From assembly GCF_020882245.1 (NCBI RefSeq), contig NC_083599.1:53098748-53162747 (forward strand): a stretch of 64,000 nucleotides of DNA, in the 5' to 3' direction. Source of the DNA: Rhopalosiphum padi. Taxonomy: Eukaryota; Arthropoda; Insecta; Hemiptera; Aphididae. How positions within the stretch are numbered: the stretch's first letter is position 1; each line of letters begins with the position of its first letter. Below are positions 12,320 through 24,810 of this stretch, piece by piece. Both the position numbers and the translations under genes were made by a program. Below the pieces are notes generated by a model. That model was not told the DNA's origin and ran no database searches. It was given only the letters and a program-made list of their open reading frames with translations.

Positions 12320-14370
12320 TTTCCACCATACAAAAATATTGTAAAAAAAAATATTTTTTTTATTTTGATTTAAAAAACATTTTTTTACCAAGGTAACCAG
12401 AGATTAGTATTATATCTAAATTTACTCATGTAATAAGTAATAACGTAAAAATAGAAATAGAAGAAATGTAAAATTAAAAATAATTTTAAAAGGGTAAAAG
12501 TGGTAAACGGTAATTATTAATAAGGTCACAAGCCTTTAGAGGATGGGTCTAGGTCTGGGGGATTATTCCCTACACTTAAAAGTGCTGATAAAACCACCTA
12601 CTAGATATCAATTTCAAATTAACGCTATTACCTACCTCCTGATCTCCGGAGAGCTTTCGATGTCGAGGTCGTGTGTTCGAGAATATGATTAAGCTATATA
12701 ATTAAATAATTAATACAATTGTGATATGTCAGCATATCATTATACTCAATATTTACCAAAATAATTAATTTATATTTATAATACTGTAAACCCTGTCTAA
12801 ATGATTAATACTCTAATAATATGAAAACTGTTGGGACTAGATATTTTTTCCATTAAATATTATAGGTTCTAAGAAAAAAATAAAAATTACAACTTTACTG
12901 ATAAACTTTTATTATTACTTCATATTATTCATTATACTTAAATTGTATTACAATTAAAAATTATTTTATTATACATATATTATTATAATGTTTATGAAGA
13001 TCAAAACACGTAGCACTCTAATATTGGTTGTTAGATTAATGAAATAAATGAAAAATAATGTAATAAACTAATAACTAATAATAAATAATAATAAACTTAA
13101 TAACGTAACGACTAATTATAAATAATCAAAAATAACGATTCATGTTTTTTTTAAATTTTCACGGCTCCTTTGAAATGTTGTCATGCTTTTCTAGAGGGGC
13201 GCATCCCCCAGGTTGAGAACCCAGAACCGTTGAAGTAGAGTTAATATATTACTATTTTAGGACAATGTTTATATGAATGAAGTTAATATTTACAGAGAAA
13301 AAGTATAAAGTACAATTGGTTATATTTTATAGAGTATAGACATAATATGAATAATGAATGACAGCATTAAGTGTGCAATTTTATTGTGAGTTCCATAACT
13401 CTAAGAAGTCCATTCATAAATTCTTTTTTTCCCAGGCCTCAGCTAATATTTTTCTTATCAACAGCAGGCATTTAATTAAATTAGTTTGAATTAAGATAGT
13501 CTTAGATCATATCCAACGAAATTACACATAATGTTTAATCTAAGAAGATAGTCAACAAACAATTTTCTAAAATTTTTTTTAATTTACTTGATAGGGGTCA
13601 TTTAGTAAATTCAATTTGGGTATTATTAATTTTAATGAATTTATTAATTAATATTTATGTGTGCAATGTGCATATTATTGTGTTTTTTTGTACTAGAGTC
13701 TAACCGGTAAAATGTCCAATCAAAAGTATACAATTATTCTTTGTATAGTATTATTTAGAATATTAAAATATAAAATTTAAAAAAGTATATAGTTTTCGTA
13801 ACAATGTCATTAATGTCTTCAACATAATATTATTCAATATTTCAATGTATTTTTTTTTAACAGCCATAAAAGGAAACTTATTACTATTATAATAACTTCT
13901 TATTAGTTTAATTATTATTATTTGTATGAACATTAAACAGCCAACTGGCAACTACCAGCCACGGCCATATTATATAGGTAAATATAAAAAGATAAATATT
14001 ATAATATATTATTTAATTATCTAAAGATTCTTGTTTACAGTAACAAATACTTATATACCTACTATACTACTATAGTGCTATTTATTTTGTACAAAATTAA
14101 TCAGCTGTCAATAAAAATAGCAATACTATGCCATTGCCCATTATTGCCGAAACTAAATGGTACATATTTTCGTCATGTATTAAAAACATATAATATTACA
14201 ATAATAATTGAATAATTCATTAAAACGAACAGAGGCACATTTAAAACTAATCTGCCCATCCGGCTCCACGAGTATAGCGATGGCAGTGTAGCGTTTGGCA
14301 CTAACATCGACTGAAACGTACAGGTAAAATCGGAGAATAAGTAATAGGTAGTAGTCATGGATGATGGATC
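12320..14370. other. Upstream region / possible 5' intron of the unknown gene
   Basis: Mostly AT-rich. On the minus strand a possible acceptor (AAATTTAG) near 12420 could join a non-coding first exon in the CpG-rich block at 14.4-14.6 kb to the coding exon at 12319. GC-richer patches at 12540 and 13190 (CCCCCAGGTTGAGAACCC) look like eroded hAT-type ends. A minus-strand open stretch near 14310-14200 follows TTTCAG but has no convincing donor. Confidence 0.35.
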
Positions 14371-15250
14371 TTATTCTGTGGTAAAATCCGCGTTTCGGTC
14401 CTGATGTTTTACCCGGTCGGCTCGCTGAACGATCGCGGGAATACGCAATCGCAGTGCGCGGGCGCGCGCCTCGCCGCCGACGGTCGATAATCGATAGCGA
14501 GCCAAACACCTCCACCGCTCTCCACCGCCGGAGACGACTATTGCCTCCAAAAACGCGACAAAAGCCGCACGGCGCACACCGAACCGCCTCCGCCTGACCA
14601 GCTGCCGCCACCATAGCGTTTGTTTACGTTTCCAATATCATATTATTTTTTTTTCATATTATCAACAACTTACTACTATCGTCGCTATTATATTACAATA
14701 CAATATTTGTTTACTTATCTGTCGGCGGTCCTCGTTTCCGCCATTATTCTTTTTTTTTCCATTCGTTTTCCCCACCGCCGCCGCGTACCCGTGTAACAAT
14801 AGGTAACATTTATTACTCAATTTATTACAGTCGGTATTTCGACGACGACGCCGCCGCCACCGTCCGCCACCGCCACCGCCACTTCCATCCCCACCGCCGC
14901 TCCGTCACTTCCGCCCGACCGTCCACCGAACCGCGACTGTTGTGTCCGCTTCGGTTATCAGTGAAACGCAGCGTCTCTCGGCGCGACGGACGACGGACAC
15001 CACCGGCTAGATCGGCCGACAAAAAAACAGCACCGAACGTCGCGCGCCGCCAACCGGTTACGGGTACTCCGACGGCCGCCCGCGCACCGACACCCGCGAA
15101 CACGGTCGCCGGTTCTTGGCCGCGAGTACACACGACATGCGAACGCCGAGTCGCCGACGGTGAGTAGGTACCGATAACGCGCGCCATGCATCACGGCGGA
15201 CGACGGACACCTGGCCGGCATTGAGCACCAACTGCGTCTGAAGCGGAGTC
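14371..15250. promoter_or_regulatory. CpG-rich bidirectional promoter between the unknown gene and DCAF7
   Basis: Two CpG-dense blocks (about 14371-14620 and 14760-15250) separated by a short AT-rich stretch sit between the divergent gene at 12319 (minus) and DCAF7 (plus). The right block carries a (CCACCG)n-like tract at about 14845-14900 and ends with a strong plus-strand donor, GACG|GTGAGT, at 15159/15160. That is the likely end of DCAF7's non-coding exon 1. The left block may hold the leader of the minus-strand gene, with a possible donor GTAAAA near 14412. Confidence 0.6.
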
Positions 15251-16949
15251 AGCGAACAGCACAGCAGCTGTAGGTAAACATGGTCGGCGGTTGAGTGTCC
15301 CGACGTTTTTCGTTTTCTTCGTCGGCTCTTCCAAGTCTCGTACTATGATAATGACTAATAGTCGATGTTGTTTCTCTCGCGGGATGTCTCCGCGCGTTAC
15401 AGTGCATAACGCCGCATCGTCGCACGGTACGGTGTTTTCGCGTAAAAAAACGGATACGATTTCAATTTGTAAGTCATATTTGACCATGCAGAGTAGTAAG
15501 AATGTGACGTTTGAAACAGCAGATTGCCGTTTATTACATAATATTATCAATAATGTTGTTTTCTTTCTGTCGCAACTGATGTTTCAATAAACTGTAAACG
15601 AGAATCTATAGGTAGTGTCTGTTCTCCTATAGTTTTTTGTTTAACAAAAATAAATTCATTACTTACAAGTTACAATATGTGTCTACAAATAAAAACTACT
15701 TAAATATAAATTTTAATAAACATCCAAGACAATTTGTGTTCATCTTTTCTATATAGTTTTTAATAGATATTATATTTTTTTTCTTCATAATTTAAAGACC
15801 CACGAAGGCCTGTCATTGAACAGTTTCTTCAATCAAACCAACCAAGCCCTCTTATGTATCCCTTCATCTATTGTGCTTATTGTAAAGAATGACTTCATAC
15901 AAATTAAAAATAATCATGACAAAGAAAAATAATTAAAAGACTAAAAAGAAATACAAACAAAATGTTCATGTTTACAATTTAACCGGTAGATAATTTATGT
16001 GGGTGCTATTCGGATGTGCGGTGAAATGTGTTTTTGCTCAGATTTGTGATCTACAATAATATATCGGCAGTTAGATAATTTAACATCTAACAATCACTGT
16101 GAGCATTATTATTATTTTTATGCATAACAATATACAGTGGTCGCTGCTTATTAGACTTACATTGGGACTAGACCATTTGAATCCATAAACCGAAAGAGTC
16201 AAGAATGACTACTAAAAAATAATTAAAATAGTTGTTTACTTAAAAATACTTATTGAGATTTAAGCTACTATGTAAAATTCTGTTTAATTAGAAATTAAAT
16301 AAGTATTTTTTGCTGTGTGTTAGTAATGTGCAAATCAGTATCAGCCATTTTGCATCTAATAGGCGAATGAGTCGATTAACCGTGAGCCCAATGAATGGCG
16401 ACCACTGTATATACCTATTTAAAAATATGAATATAATAAATAAAAAAATATTTTACAATTTAGTTAATATACTATTTACAATTCCACAAAAATCCAGTTG
16501 GTAGTGAAGTAATTAGTGTTGGTGCTTCTAATAGTTTTTTTAAGTGCTATTTTCCAGGCATGATATTTCTATGACTTGTTAACACCTGTTGAGGATTCAC
16601 ATAATTTCTCTAATGATTTTAGCCAACATTATTCAAGCATCTATATATCGTATATTTATTAGAATGAATAACTACTTCTACAATATTGGAACTAACGTAG
16701 TTTAGTCCTTTCTACAGATATAGAATAGTAAAAATACCTGTAGTATTAATACTTAATAAAATGGTGGCACTTTAAAAATAAAAATAGTTATTGCTCTAAG
16801 ATTACGTCCGTAGATAATAATATAGTATTGTCTATTAATAATATTTTATTTTTAAATACATTAAAATTTTGACCAAATTTTTACAAAAATATCCCACTCT
16901 AGCTATTAAAATTATTCTTCTCATTAATTTAAAAACATCATGTTTTTAG
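15160..16949 (+). other. Probable DCAF7 5'-UTR intron
   Basis: It runs from the GTGAGT donor at 15160 to the TGTTTTTAG acceptor ending at 16949. The exon then starting at 16950 contains the ATG at 17004. Apart from a TA-flanked MITE at 16135-16407 it is AT-rich and holds no recognisable gene. Confidence 0.55.
16135..16407. mobile_element. pogo/Tigger-like MITE with TA duplication
   Basis: The 273-bp element has ends CAGTGGTCGCTG and its partner GGCGACCACTG (11-bp inverted match, with weaker pairing such as CATTGGG further in), directly flanked by TA on both sides. CAGTGG-type ends with a TA duplication fit the Tc1-mariner superfamily, pogo group. No transposase frame. Confidence 0.82.
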
Positions 16950-17003
16950 GTGTGTATCTATATTATTGCATACATTTTTTGTGGATAATTGATTATATTC
17001 AAA

Positions 17004-19393
17004 ATGGCAGTCCACGGCTCTACACCTAAGCGTAAAGAAATTTACAAGCACGAGGCGCCATGGCCACTGTACAGTATGAACTGGTCTGTACGACCTGACA
17101 AACGATTTCGGTAATAATCAGACATTAGCCAATAACTATGTATTTGTTTAATATAAGTTTTTATTTATTTATTTTCTTTTAGTCTGGCTATTGGGAGCTT
17201 TGTAGAGGAATACAATAACAAAGTACAAATTGTGTCATTAGACGAAGAAGTTTCAGAATTCAGTCCCAAGAGCACATTTGATCATCCGTATCCAACAACA
17301 AAAATTATGTGGATTCCTGATAGTGTATGTGTTGTGTATTGTACCCATAGACCTTATACTAATAGACGTGACATCCAGAGTGGATGCGGGTGGGTGGTGC
17401 GGTCTTTCCTAACTTTGATAGTACGCGGTGTGAGTATTGATAAGACGCACGGTTACAATGATTGTACAATCCCATGGTTCTTGTGCGCATGTGCAGTGTA
17501 CATGTACTACCTTGTTCAGCGCCCTCACATATGGACGCCGAAACTACTACCATGTACCGTTTATTAGTGTAAGGTCTATGATTGTACCATGGATGTTATT
17601 TATTTTTTTTATTGTTATTGATAAGTTTCTTATCATACTTTTTTTACACTTTAGAAAGGAGTATTTCCAGACTTATTAGCTACAAGTGGTGATTATTTAC
17701 GAATTTGGAGAGCAGGTGAACCAGAAACAAGATTGGAATGCATTCTTAATAATGTGGGTATTCTAACTTAAAAAATTATTTGTTCCATTACTCGTTCTTA
17801 ATGTTTTAATTTTTCTATGATACATTTTAATTAAGGTTCTAAATGAAATAAAAATATAAAAAATGTATTAATTCTGTATTTTTGTAAATGTAATATTTTA
17901 ATATTACTTATTTCCTAATGTTATTAGAACAAGAATTCAGACTTTTGTGCTCCATTGACATCATTTGACTGGAATGAAGTTGATCCAAACTTAATTGGTA
18001 CATCAAGTATAGATACTACATGTACAATTTGGGGTCTTGAAACAACTCAGGTAATTTTATTAACAATATTTAGTTGGTAAAAATGATTTCATATTAAATT
18101 GCTAATGTTTTTAATAAATTCTTAGATTGTTGGACGAATTAATTCTGTTGCGGGGCATGTTAAGACTCAACTTATTGCTCATGACAAAGAAGTATATGAT
18201 ATAGCCTTTAGTCGTGCTGGAGGTGGCCGTGATATGTTTGCTTCAGTTGGTATGAAAACACATAATTTAATTGTATTTATTATTACTATCTAAAACCTTA
18301 TTTATTTTATTACAGGAGCTGATGGTTCAGTTAGGATGTTTGATCTACGGCATTTGGAACATTCAACTATAATTTATGAAGATCCTCAACACTCTCCACT
18401 ACTGAGGCTTGCGTGGAACAAACAAGACCCAAATTATCTTGCTACAGTTGCTATGGACGCATGCGAAGTAAATAATATTTATTAGATTCTGAGCGGAGTG
18501 AGGAATGTATTGATTTTACAATCATGCATACTTGTTTTTGTATCTGGGGACATGTATCGAGGTAGTAAAAATGCTTAGATTTTCAATTTCATCAACTTTT
18601 TTGGTAGAAAAAGTGAACCTAATTAGTAATTTGAGTGGTCACAAGTAAAAAGTTCCCAGGATTTTTCTGAATTATCAGGATAAACAAACAAAAAATTAAG
18701 GAAAAATGGAAAATTTTACACAAATCCAATATAATTATTTAAATAATAATAAAACTCTTTTAAGAATATTATTAATTATATGGAATTCAATTTAAAAAAT
18801 ATATAAATTAATTTTAGATATTGACTCAAAAGTTAATGACGATAATATAATAATATGGTATAAATATATAAGATGTAAAATATATCATGAATTAATACAC
18901 TTTACCTATCATACACATTTAACACACCCTTAATAGTAAACCACTTGACACTTTATGTACAGCAAAGCAGTACACAATTATCTATTTTATTTTTTTGTTT
19001 ATTCATTATGAATTTTTTTATCCAAAGGTTATTATATTGGATGTCAGAGTGCCTTGTACACCTGTTGCTAGATTAAACAATCATAGAGCATGTGTTAATG
19101 GAATCGCATGGGCTCCACATTCATCTTGCCATATATGCACTGCTGGTATGTATAATTATATATTGTTATATGTTCCATTATTTTATGGATGAATCATGAT
19201 CACTATTTTGTATTTAGGTGATGATCACCAAGCCCTTATTTGGGATATCCAACAAATGCCTAGGGCTATAGAAGATCCAATTCTAGCATATACAGCTGCA
19301 GAAGGTGAAATCAATCAAATTCAATGGGGTGCTACTCAACCAGACTGGATCGCCATTTGTTATAATAAGTCGTTGGAAATACTACGAGTGTAG
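17004..19393 (+). CDS. DCAF7: DCAF7/WDR68 (wings apart) WD40 protein, complete, 8 coding exons
   Basis: Exons 17004-17110, 17183-17324, 17655-17753, 17928-18050, 18126-18249, 18316-18467, 19028-19145 and 19218-19393 sum to 1041 bases, 346 residues; human DCAF7 is 342. All junctions are GT-AG and in phase. The translation is almost the vertebrate protein: FVEEYNNKVQIV, ATSGDYLRIWR, GTSSIDTTCTIWGLET, AHDKEVYDIAFSRAGGGRDM, GADGSVRMFDLRHLEHSTI, RVPCTPVARLNNHRACVNGI and the C-terminal LEILRV. It forms a WD40 propeller that acts as a DDB1-CUL4 substrate receptor and as the scaffold of DYRK1/HIPK kinases; in flies it is wings apart. The start is MAVHGSTPKRKEIYK, with leader AAA before ATG. Intron 2 holds a MITE with an 8-bp TSD and intron 7 a dispersed repeat. 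A polyadenylation signal follows at 19709. Confidence 0.97.
17346..17580. mobile_element. MITE with perfect 8-bp TSD in DCAF7 intron 2
   Basis: The 235-bp element has 19-bp ends CATAGACCTTATACTAATA and, inverted, CATAGACCTTACACTAATA (one mismatch). It is flanked by identical octamers ATTGTACC at 17338-17345 and 17581-17588. It is GC-richer than the intron around it. The 8-bp duplication fits hAT or P-like elements; the CATAGACC terminus is not the usual hAT CAG. It starts only 21 bases downstream of the exon's donor. Confidence 0.9.
18485..18990 (+). repeat. Diverged, shortened copy of the dispersed ~0.95-kb repeat (DCAF7 intron 7)
   Basis: It starts GATTCTGAGCGGAGTGAGGA like the copies at 10864 and 22233 and ends with a TACAGCAAAGCAGTACACA word related to their right end (TACAGCAGAGCGATACCCA). 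The middle is diverged and about half the length. It fills most of the largest DCAF7 intron. Confidence 0.65.
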
Positions 19394-19708
19394 TAATACT
19401 GTTGGACTGTTAATGTTGTAAATGCATTATTATACATATTATTTTATATTTTTATCAAATTTCCCACATCAATACAAATTATTTGACTCAGATATTATTA
19501 ACAAGACTTATAGTTTTATTTGTTACACATGATTTATAAGAGACCGTGATTTATTTTTATTTATGATAAATTTTTATTTTTGTTTTTTTTTTTTGAGTTA
19601 TATTATAATAATTTTTTACAACAGTTCAATACATTGTATTATTAAAAACTAGTATAAAATGTATTTCATTAACAGCCCGCCGGTAGATGATTTTTAGCCT
19701 GTATTTTT

Positions 19709-19714
19709 AATAAA
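19709..19714 (+). terminator. AATAAA polyadenylation signal of DCAF7
   Basis: First plus-strand AATAAA after the DCAF7 stop, about 315 bases downstream. Plausible end of the transcript; other AATAAA words follow within 120 bases. Confidence 0.5.
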
Positions 19715-21337
19715 GAAGAAGAATACTCTTATAGTAATAAAATATATTGTAGAATTTTGACAATTGATTTTTCAATTGTTGTAAGCCAGCAAAATAATTA
19801 TAATAATAAATGACATATTATATAATAAATTTATTTTTATTATTTAAATAGTGGTATCCAATACACTTATGTATAAGCAAATATTATGTACGTTTATTAA
19901 TTCGAAATCTGTAAATATTTACCAAGTATCAGTAATATTAATTTCTTTTTGACAATTGTGTGATTTTTTTTTTTTAATTTTTTATGGTAACATTAATTTT
20001 TGCTAATTGCATTTGTATGAAAACGCAATAATTAATTTTAATATTATTATACAGTGTGGTGTCTATGTAAATGCAACAACTACTTGAGTAACCCACTGTT
20101 ATAATTTTAAGTATAATTAATAATTAGTTATTTACTAGTAACATATAAGTTATCAATACTAAAAGTCAACTGTTTTAATGTTAACATAAAATATTTAAAT
20201 GTTTAAATCCTTTTTTTACAATTATCAACTGTGCACATTAACTAATACCTCAATATTTTGAACTGCGCATTTTTAAATTAAATTATACTTATGAATACTA
20301 AGCATGTTTTCCACTAGAATTAAGGAGATAACTTATTACTTAAGTTTATTCAAAATGAGATCATTGCCGATGGTTGAGTTGTGTGCATAGGCATGGCTTT
20401 ACTACACCAACGTTTCCCAATGTGAGTCCCTCCATATATTTGTGATTATTGAAAAAATTATTTTATATTATATTTGGATTATTTATATTTTAAAAAATTG
20501 AAAAAAAGGGGGGTTCCTCAAAACACAAACTATTTCTCAAGGGTGCCGTGGTCGTAAAAATTTGGAAACCGCTGTACCCAGTAGGCGTACAGATAATTAA
20601 CTCGGTGGGGTTAACAAACAGATATTGTCTGACCACCACCCGATGAAAACTGGTCGCTGTCGGGTAATGATCTCATTTTGAATAGGTTATAGAGATATGA
20701 TGTTGATGACCTAAAAAAGCTTAAAAAATTACCCCAAACAAATGCTTTAATGCCCTAATAAATATAGAAAATGATCTAACCTAACCTATGAAGTTGTTAA
20801 AAAGTAAGATATAAAAAAAAAAAAATCAGTTAACTTAATTAATAACACTTGTTACTACAAAAACCTACCAATTATAAGAATACAATTATTGTTTTTTAAC
20901 AAATTTTCTTTAAAATCTAAAAATTCGAGTAAAGTGCCTCTACATTGTATAAAAACTACCAAAATTGACCTATAATATGGAAAATAGAAATAAAAATTAT
21001 GTTAAAAATAAAAATAAAATTAGTATATTCTGAATTGAGAGAGCATGAAATTAATTTTTAACTAAGATTGCATTTGGAAAAATGCATGTCATCCAGTCAC
21101 GTAACCAGGGGTGGTGTATGTGCATTTTGTCAATTACTTTTGAATAACACCCCCCCTCCCCTTTGAAATTCCTGGCTAAACGCCTGATGTCATCAACATT
21201 CTATCTCTACTTATTACGTATTATAAATTTGTAATAAAGTAAATAGAAAATTTCCACACATGAATCTTATTGAATCATATGAGGAATAAACAATAAATTC
21301 AAATTGACAATTTTGTTTTTATACGTTTATTTAAATA
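19715..21337. other. Intergenic, no gene seen
   Basis: AT-rich. At about 20408-20575 a segment from CAACGTTTCCCAATGTGAGT to TTTGGAAACCGCTG has degraded inverted ends and is probably an old hAT MITE without a recognisable duplication. A CAGGGGTGGTGTATG word at about 21109 resembles another hAT end. No coding potential seen. Confidence 0.4.
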
Positions 21338-21345
21338 CTATAATG

Positions 21346-21632
21346 CAGCAGTTCTCAAACTTATTTTTACGTACCACTTAAGTATATTATCAATTAGTCG
21401 CGTACCACTAATGATTAAAAATAGAACGATCCAAATTCCAAATTGTATAGTTAAATACATTTATTTTAAATAATAAATCAGTAAAATACTACAACTGCAG
21501 TATAATTATTTTTTGTTTATTAGTTTTGTAAAATAAGATATGAATTAAATAATTGAATGGGTTTATTATCCAAAAACGGCCCTCCGCGTACCACCACAAA
21601 GTATTTCGCGTACCACAGTTTGAGAACCACTG
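21346..21632. mobile_element. hAT MITE with perfect 8-bp TSD
   Basis: The 287-bp element runs from CAGCAGTTCTCAAACTTATT to CAGTTTGAGAACCACTG, i.e. the widespread CAG(T)GGTTCTCAAAC hAT terminus, followed by subterminal GCGTACCAC words on both sides. Flanking octamers CTATAATG at 21338-21345 and 21633-21640 are identical. Non-coding. Confidence 0.93.
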
Positions 21633-22232
21633 CTATAATGTATTAAATGATACACTTGTTGGAAATCTCATGAATTTGTGTATTACAGTTGATATTTTCA
21701 CTAATATTACTTTGTTAGTTATCAAAAATTTCCCCATTGGTTGGTTAAAAAATTAAAAAATCATAAACTGTTTATTATAAAATAAAATGTGTTAAGATAG
21801 TAAAAATTAATACTAAATAACATGTTTTGTACACGTCAATGTCAAACTCATAATTATTATATATTTATAATAAATATACATTTTTTTTAATGAGAAAACT
21901 GTATATTATTTTATTAATTTTTAGTGGTAGTCCAAAATAGCCTTTACTTTTTAAAGTGAGACATGAAAAGTAAGTATTAGGAAATTATAAAAAATATATC
22001 AATCAATTACTATCATTATTTACATATTGTCTGTTGTAGCTTTTATATTATGAAAATTATATTTTCAGGTACCTATATGAAGCTAATAAAAACTAAAGTG
22101 ATACCACTGTACCTAACTAGTATTCAGTATTAAAATTATTTTAAAATGTATTAAGAAACTTAGAAATGTTCAGTAAAATCTTATTATAATATAATATTAT
22201 TATTATATTTTTTTTTTCTATTGAAATGTTTT

Positions 22233-23205
22233 AGATTCTGAACGGAGTGATGAATGTATTGATTTTACAATGATGTGTGTTTTTTTTTTTGTGTCTGTCA
22301 TTACGTTTTGGAGTAGTAATAAACCTTCGATTTTCGACTTCAGCCCCTCTTTGAAAAGGAAAATTCATCTAGTTAGTAATTTAAAGTAGTAGTTTTTAAA
22401 TGCGTCGGGAAAAACCCTGAAAAAATAACGAAAAATGAAAATTTTTACGCATAACCACTTTTCGACAAAATCGATATTTTGATTTTGCTGTAACTCAAAA
22501 AAGAATCATTGTAAATACTTGAAATTTTCACCAAATGTTTATATTAACGTTATCTATTTATGATTAAATTTTCAAAATATTTTTGACTTTTTTTAAGCTA
22601 CTTATAGACAATTGAAATTTTCGACTTTTTAAAGTTTTTTTTCTTGAAATGCCGATAAAAAAAATTTGGCTTTCCAAAAAATCTTTAAAATTTAATACAA
22701 GGTTTATTATAAGTTGCACTTATCGTAGTAAAAAAAAATCAAAAATCGTTATTCATAATTTTTGTTTATAAGCATTTAAAATTCAAATGTTTACGAAAAA
22801 TATCAAAATCACAACAATTTGCAAGGAATTTTGAAGTTGAAAATTTATAAAATTTTTGTGATTTATACTTAAGGTTCAAACATCCAATAAGTTTTCCTTT
22901 AAGTAATTGTAAATAAAAATTCCAGCGTCAATATAGAAAATATTTTATGAGCGTATGAAATTTAATTTTTTACGAAATCGCGTAAAATAACGACATATTA
23001 CACTTTAAATATAAGTAATAATAATATAATATATCCAACTAATTATCATTGACTGACAAATCATCTCCGTTCAGAATCGTTTTTCGTATACAATGATACC
23101 CGTCATTGCATTCAAATTTGACACATCCACACGACCAGTGACCTACTCACCATCTCTACTATAAGTACAGCAGAGCGATACCCACTTGCCCACTTTTTTT
23201 TTTTA
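22233..23205 (+). repeat. Dispersed ~0.95-kb repeat, full-length copy
   Basis: It begins GATTCTGAACGGAGTGATGA. At about 23066 it carries the same word inverted (CTCCGTTCAGAATCG), giving a subterminal inverted repeat about 835 bp apart. It ends GATACCCACTTGCCCACTTT. It is near-collinear with 10864-11830. Class unknown; no intact ORF. Confidence 0.75.
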
Positions 23206-24810
23206 AATTTTTATACACATATTGTGTATGTATTTAAACAATTGTTAATTTCAATATTTAGTGTACAAATATTGTCTTCAGATAAAATAATGGTTATCAA
23301 TCATATAAATATTGTACAATTTTGATGTTGACAAAATTATTTTTTATTTTAGAAAAATTATTCCGATGACACTTAATTTTAGGTAGATGTAGAGGCTACT
23401 AAAAATTAAAAACAAATTATAATCTTTAAATGCTGATGGGATTATAGCTTTTTGAAATCAACAATGACATAAGTCTTAATTTATAAATAATAAATATAAT
23501 TAATAAATTTAGTCAAAAATCTGTTGCCTAAGTTATTTATATTAATTAAAACTTGTATATTTTTTTAGTGTCTTTAGTAGCAGTGTATCATGTTTGTCAA
23601 TGGTAACCAGCTACGGTCCACAATCAGCCATCAAAATTATGAAAATTGAAGCAAAACTTGACAAAACTTCAAAGGGGGGGAAGCGAATTCGTACTATGAC
23701 ACAATAAATGATAATTATTTCTTTGAGAATACTAATAGAACATATTTATTATATTACTGTATAAGGGGTACCTTTTTATTATGGTTATATTCTATAACTT
23801 AAATATTTACTGATAATAATTACTATAAATTATAATTATTTAATATTTACCTATTAAAAGCAATTTACCAAGTCTTAAGGCCTTAAGCGGAGTAAAATCA
23901 CCATTGATTTGTATATTTTAAATACCTATTAGTACCTATTTATAATTAAAGGTAGTACCTATACTGGCTATTTTTATTTTTAAACAGTAAATAATTACAA
24001 ATTGAGTCTTTTTGTAATTACAATTCACAACCGTTGTATGACTTAAGTATATGTTTATATATTTTATGGCAACTATTTTTGATGGCTCGATAATACTTAT
24101 GGAGTTAAGTTGTTCTAAAATTAAAATAAATCAAACTGGGTTTCATTGTGATGATAATTGCAACTGATTACTAACAAATATAAAGTAATAATTTGTTATT
24201 ACTTATTACTTACTTTAAAAGACAAAAATATGTTTAAAATAACTACTGGACTCTGAATAGGTTACTTGATTTTAAATTTTAAATTAACATTATTGCGGTG
24301 TTATTACAATGTAAACAATATAGGTAATATAAAATTTACATCATTATATGTGTACGAATAAATAGGTACTAATAATAAATTAACTGGAAATGATAATGTT
24401 CACTCCTAAAAGCTAATACCTATCTTTTACACATTTTAAGTATAGGTAATTTTTATTTCAGAATTTCAAATAGACGTTTTCTATTAAGAAAAACTTTATG
24501 ATAAGTACCAATTTTTGAGTTTTTTCTTTTGAGCAGGGATTTTTTACTCTATTAGAACTATTTAAAAGCTGGTTGTAAAATGTATTATTTTTTGAATATT
24601 TGTTTAATAGTGGGATATTTTCAACTAGAATACTAGATGTTAAAATAAGCTAATGAAATATTGAAATGGGTTGTTAATTGTTATGTACTTATGTTACTTA
24701 TATTCATTAAAATGTTAGAACTACCTATTTACAGTTTTACACATGAATTTTCTAGTTGCAAGCAGAGTTCTAAAGAATTAAGACTAGGTCTACCAACAGC
24801 ATGTATTATG
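23206..24810. other. Intergenic, no gene seen
   Basis: AT-rich sequence, with a GC-richer scrap at about 23600-23700 (GGTAACCAGCTACGGTCCAC) that could be a transposon remnant. No open frame with coding character on either strand. Confidence 0.4.

Noticed and set aside
12540..13230. Possible hAT element between CTGGGGGATT and CCCCCAGGTTGAGAACCC
   Set aside because: Ends match poorly and no target duplication is visible.
14180..15590. Long frames in the bidirectional promoter block, including a 144-codon minus-strand frame
   Set aside because: Arg/Ala-rich translation of CpG-rich leader without recognisable motif. It does not join in an obvious phase to the coding exon at 12319.
17232..17679. 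Open frames running through DCAF7 intron 2
   Set aside because: They read from exon 3 into a MITE with clear ends and duplication; the conserved protein requires splicing at 17324/17655.
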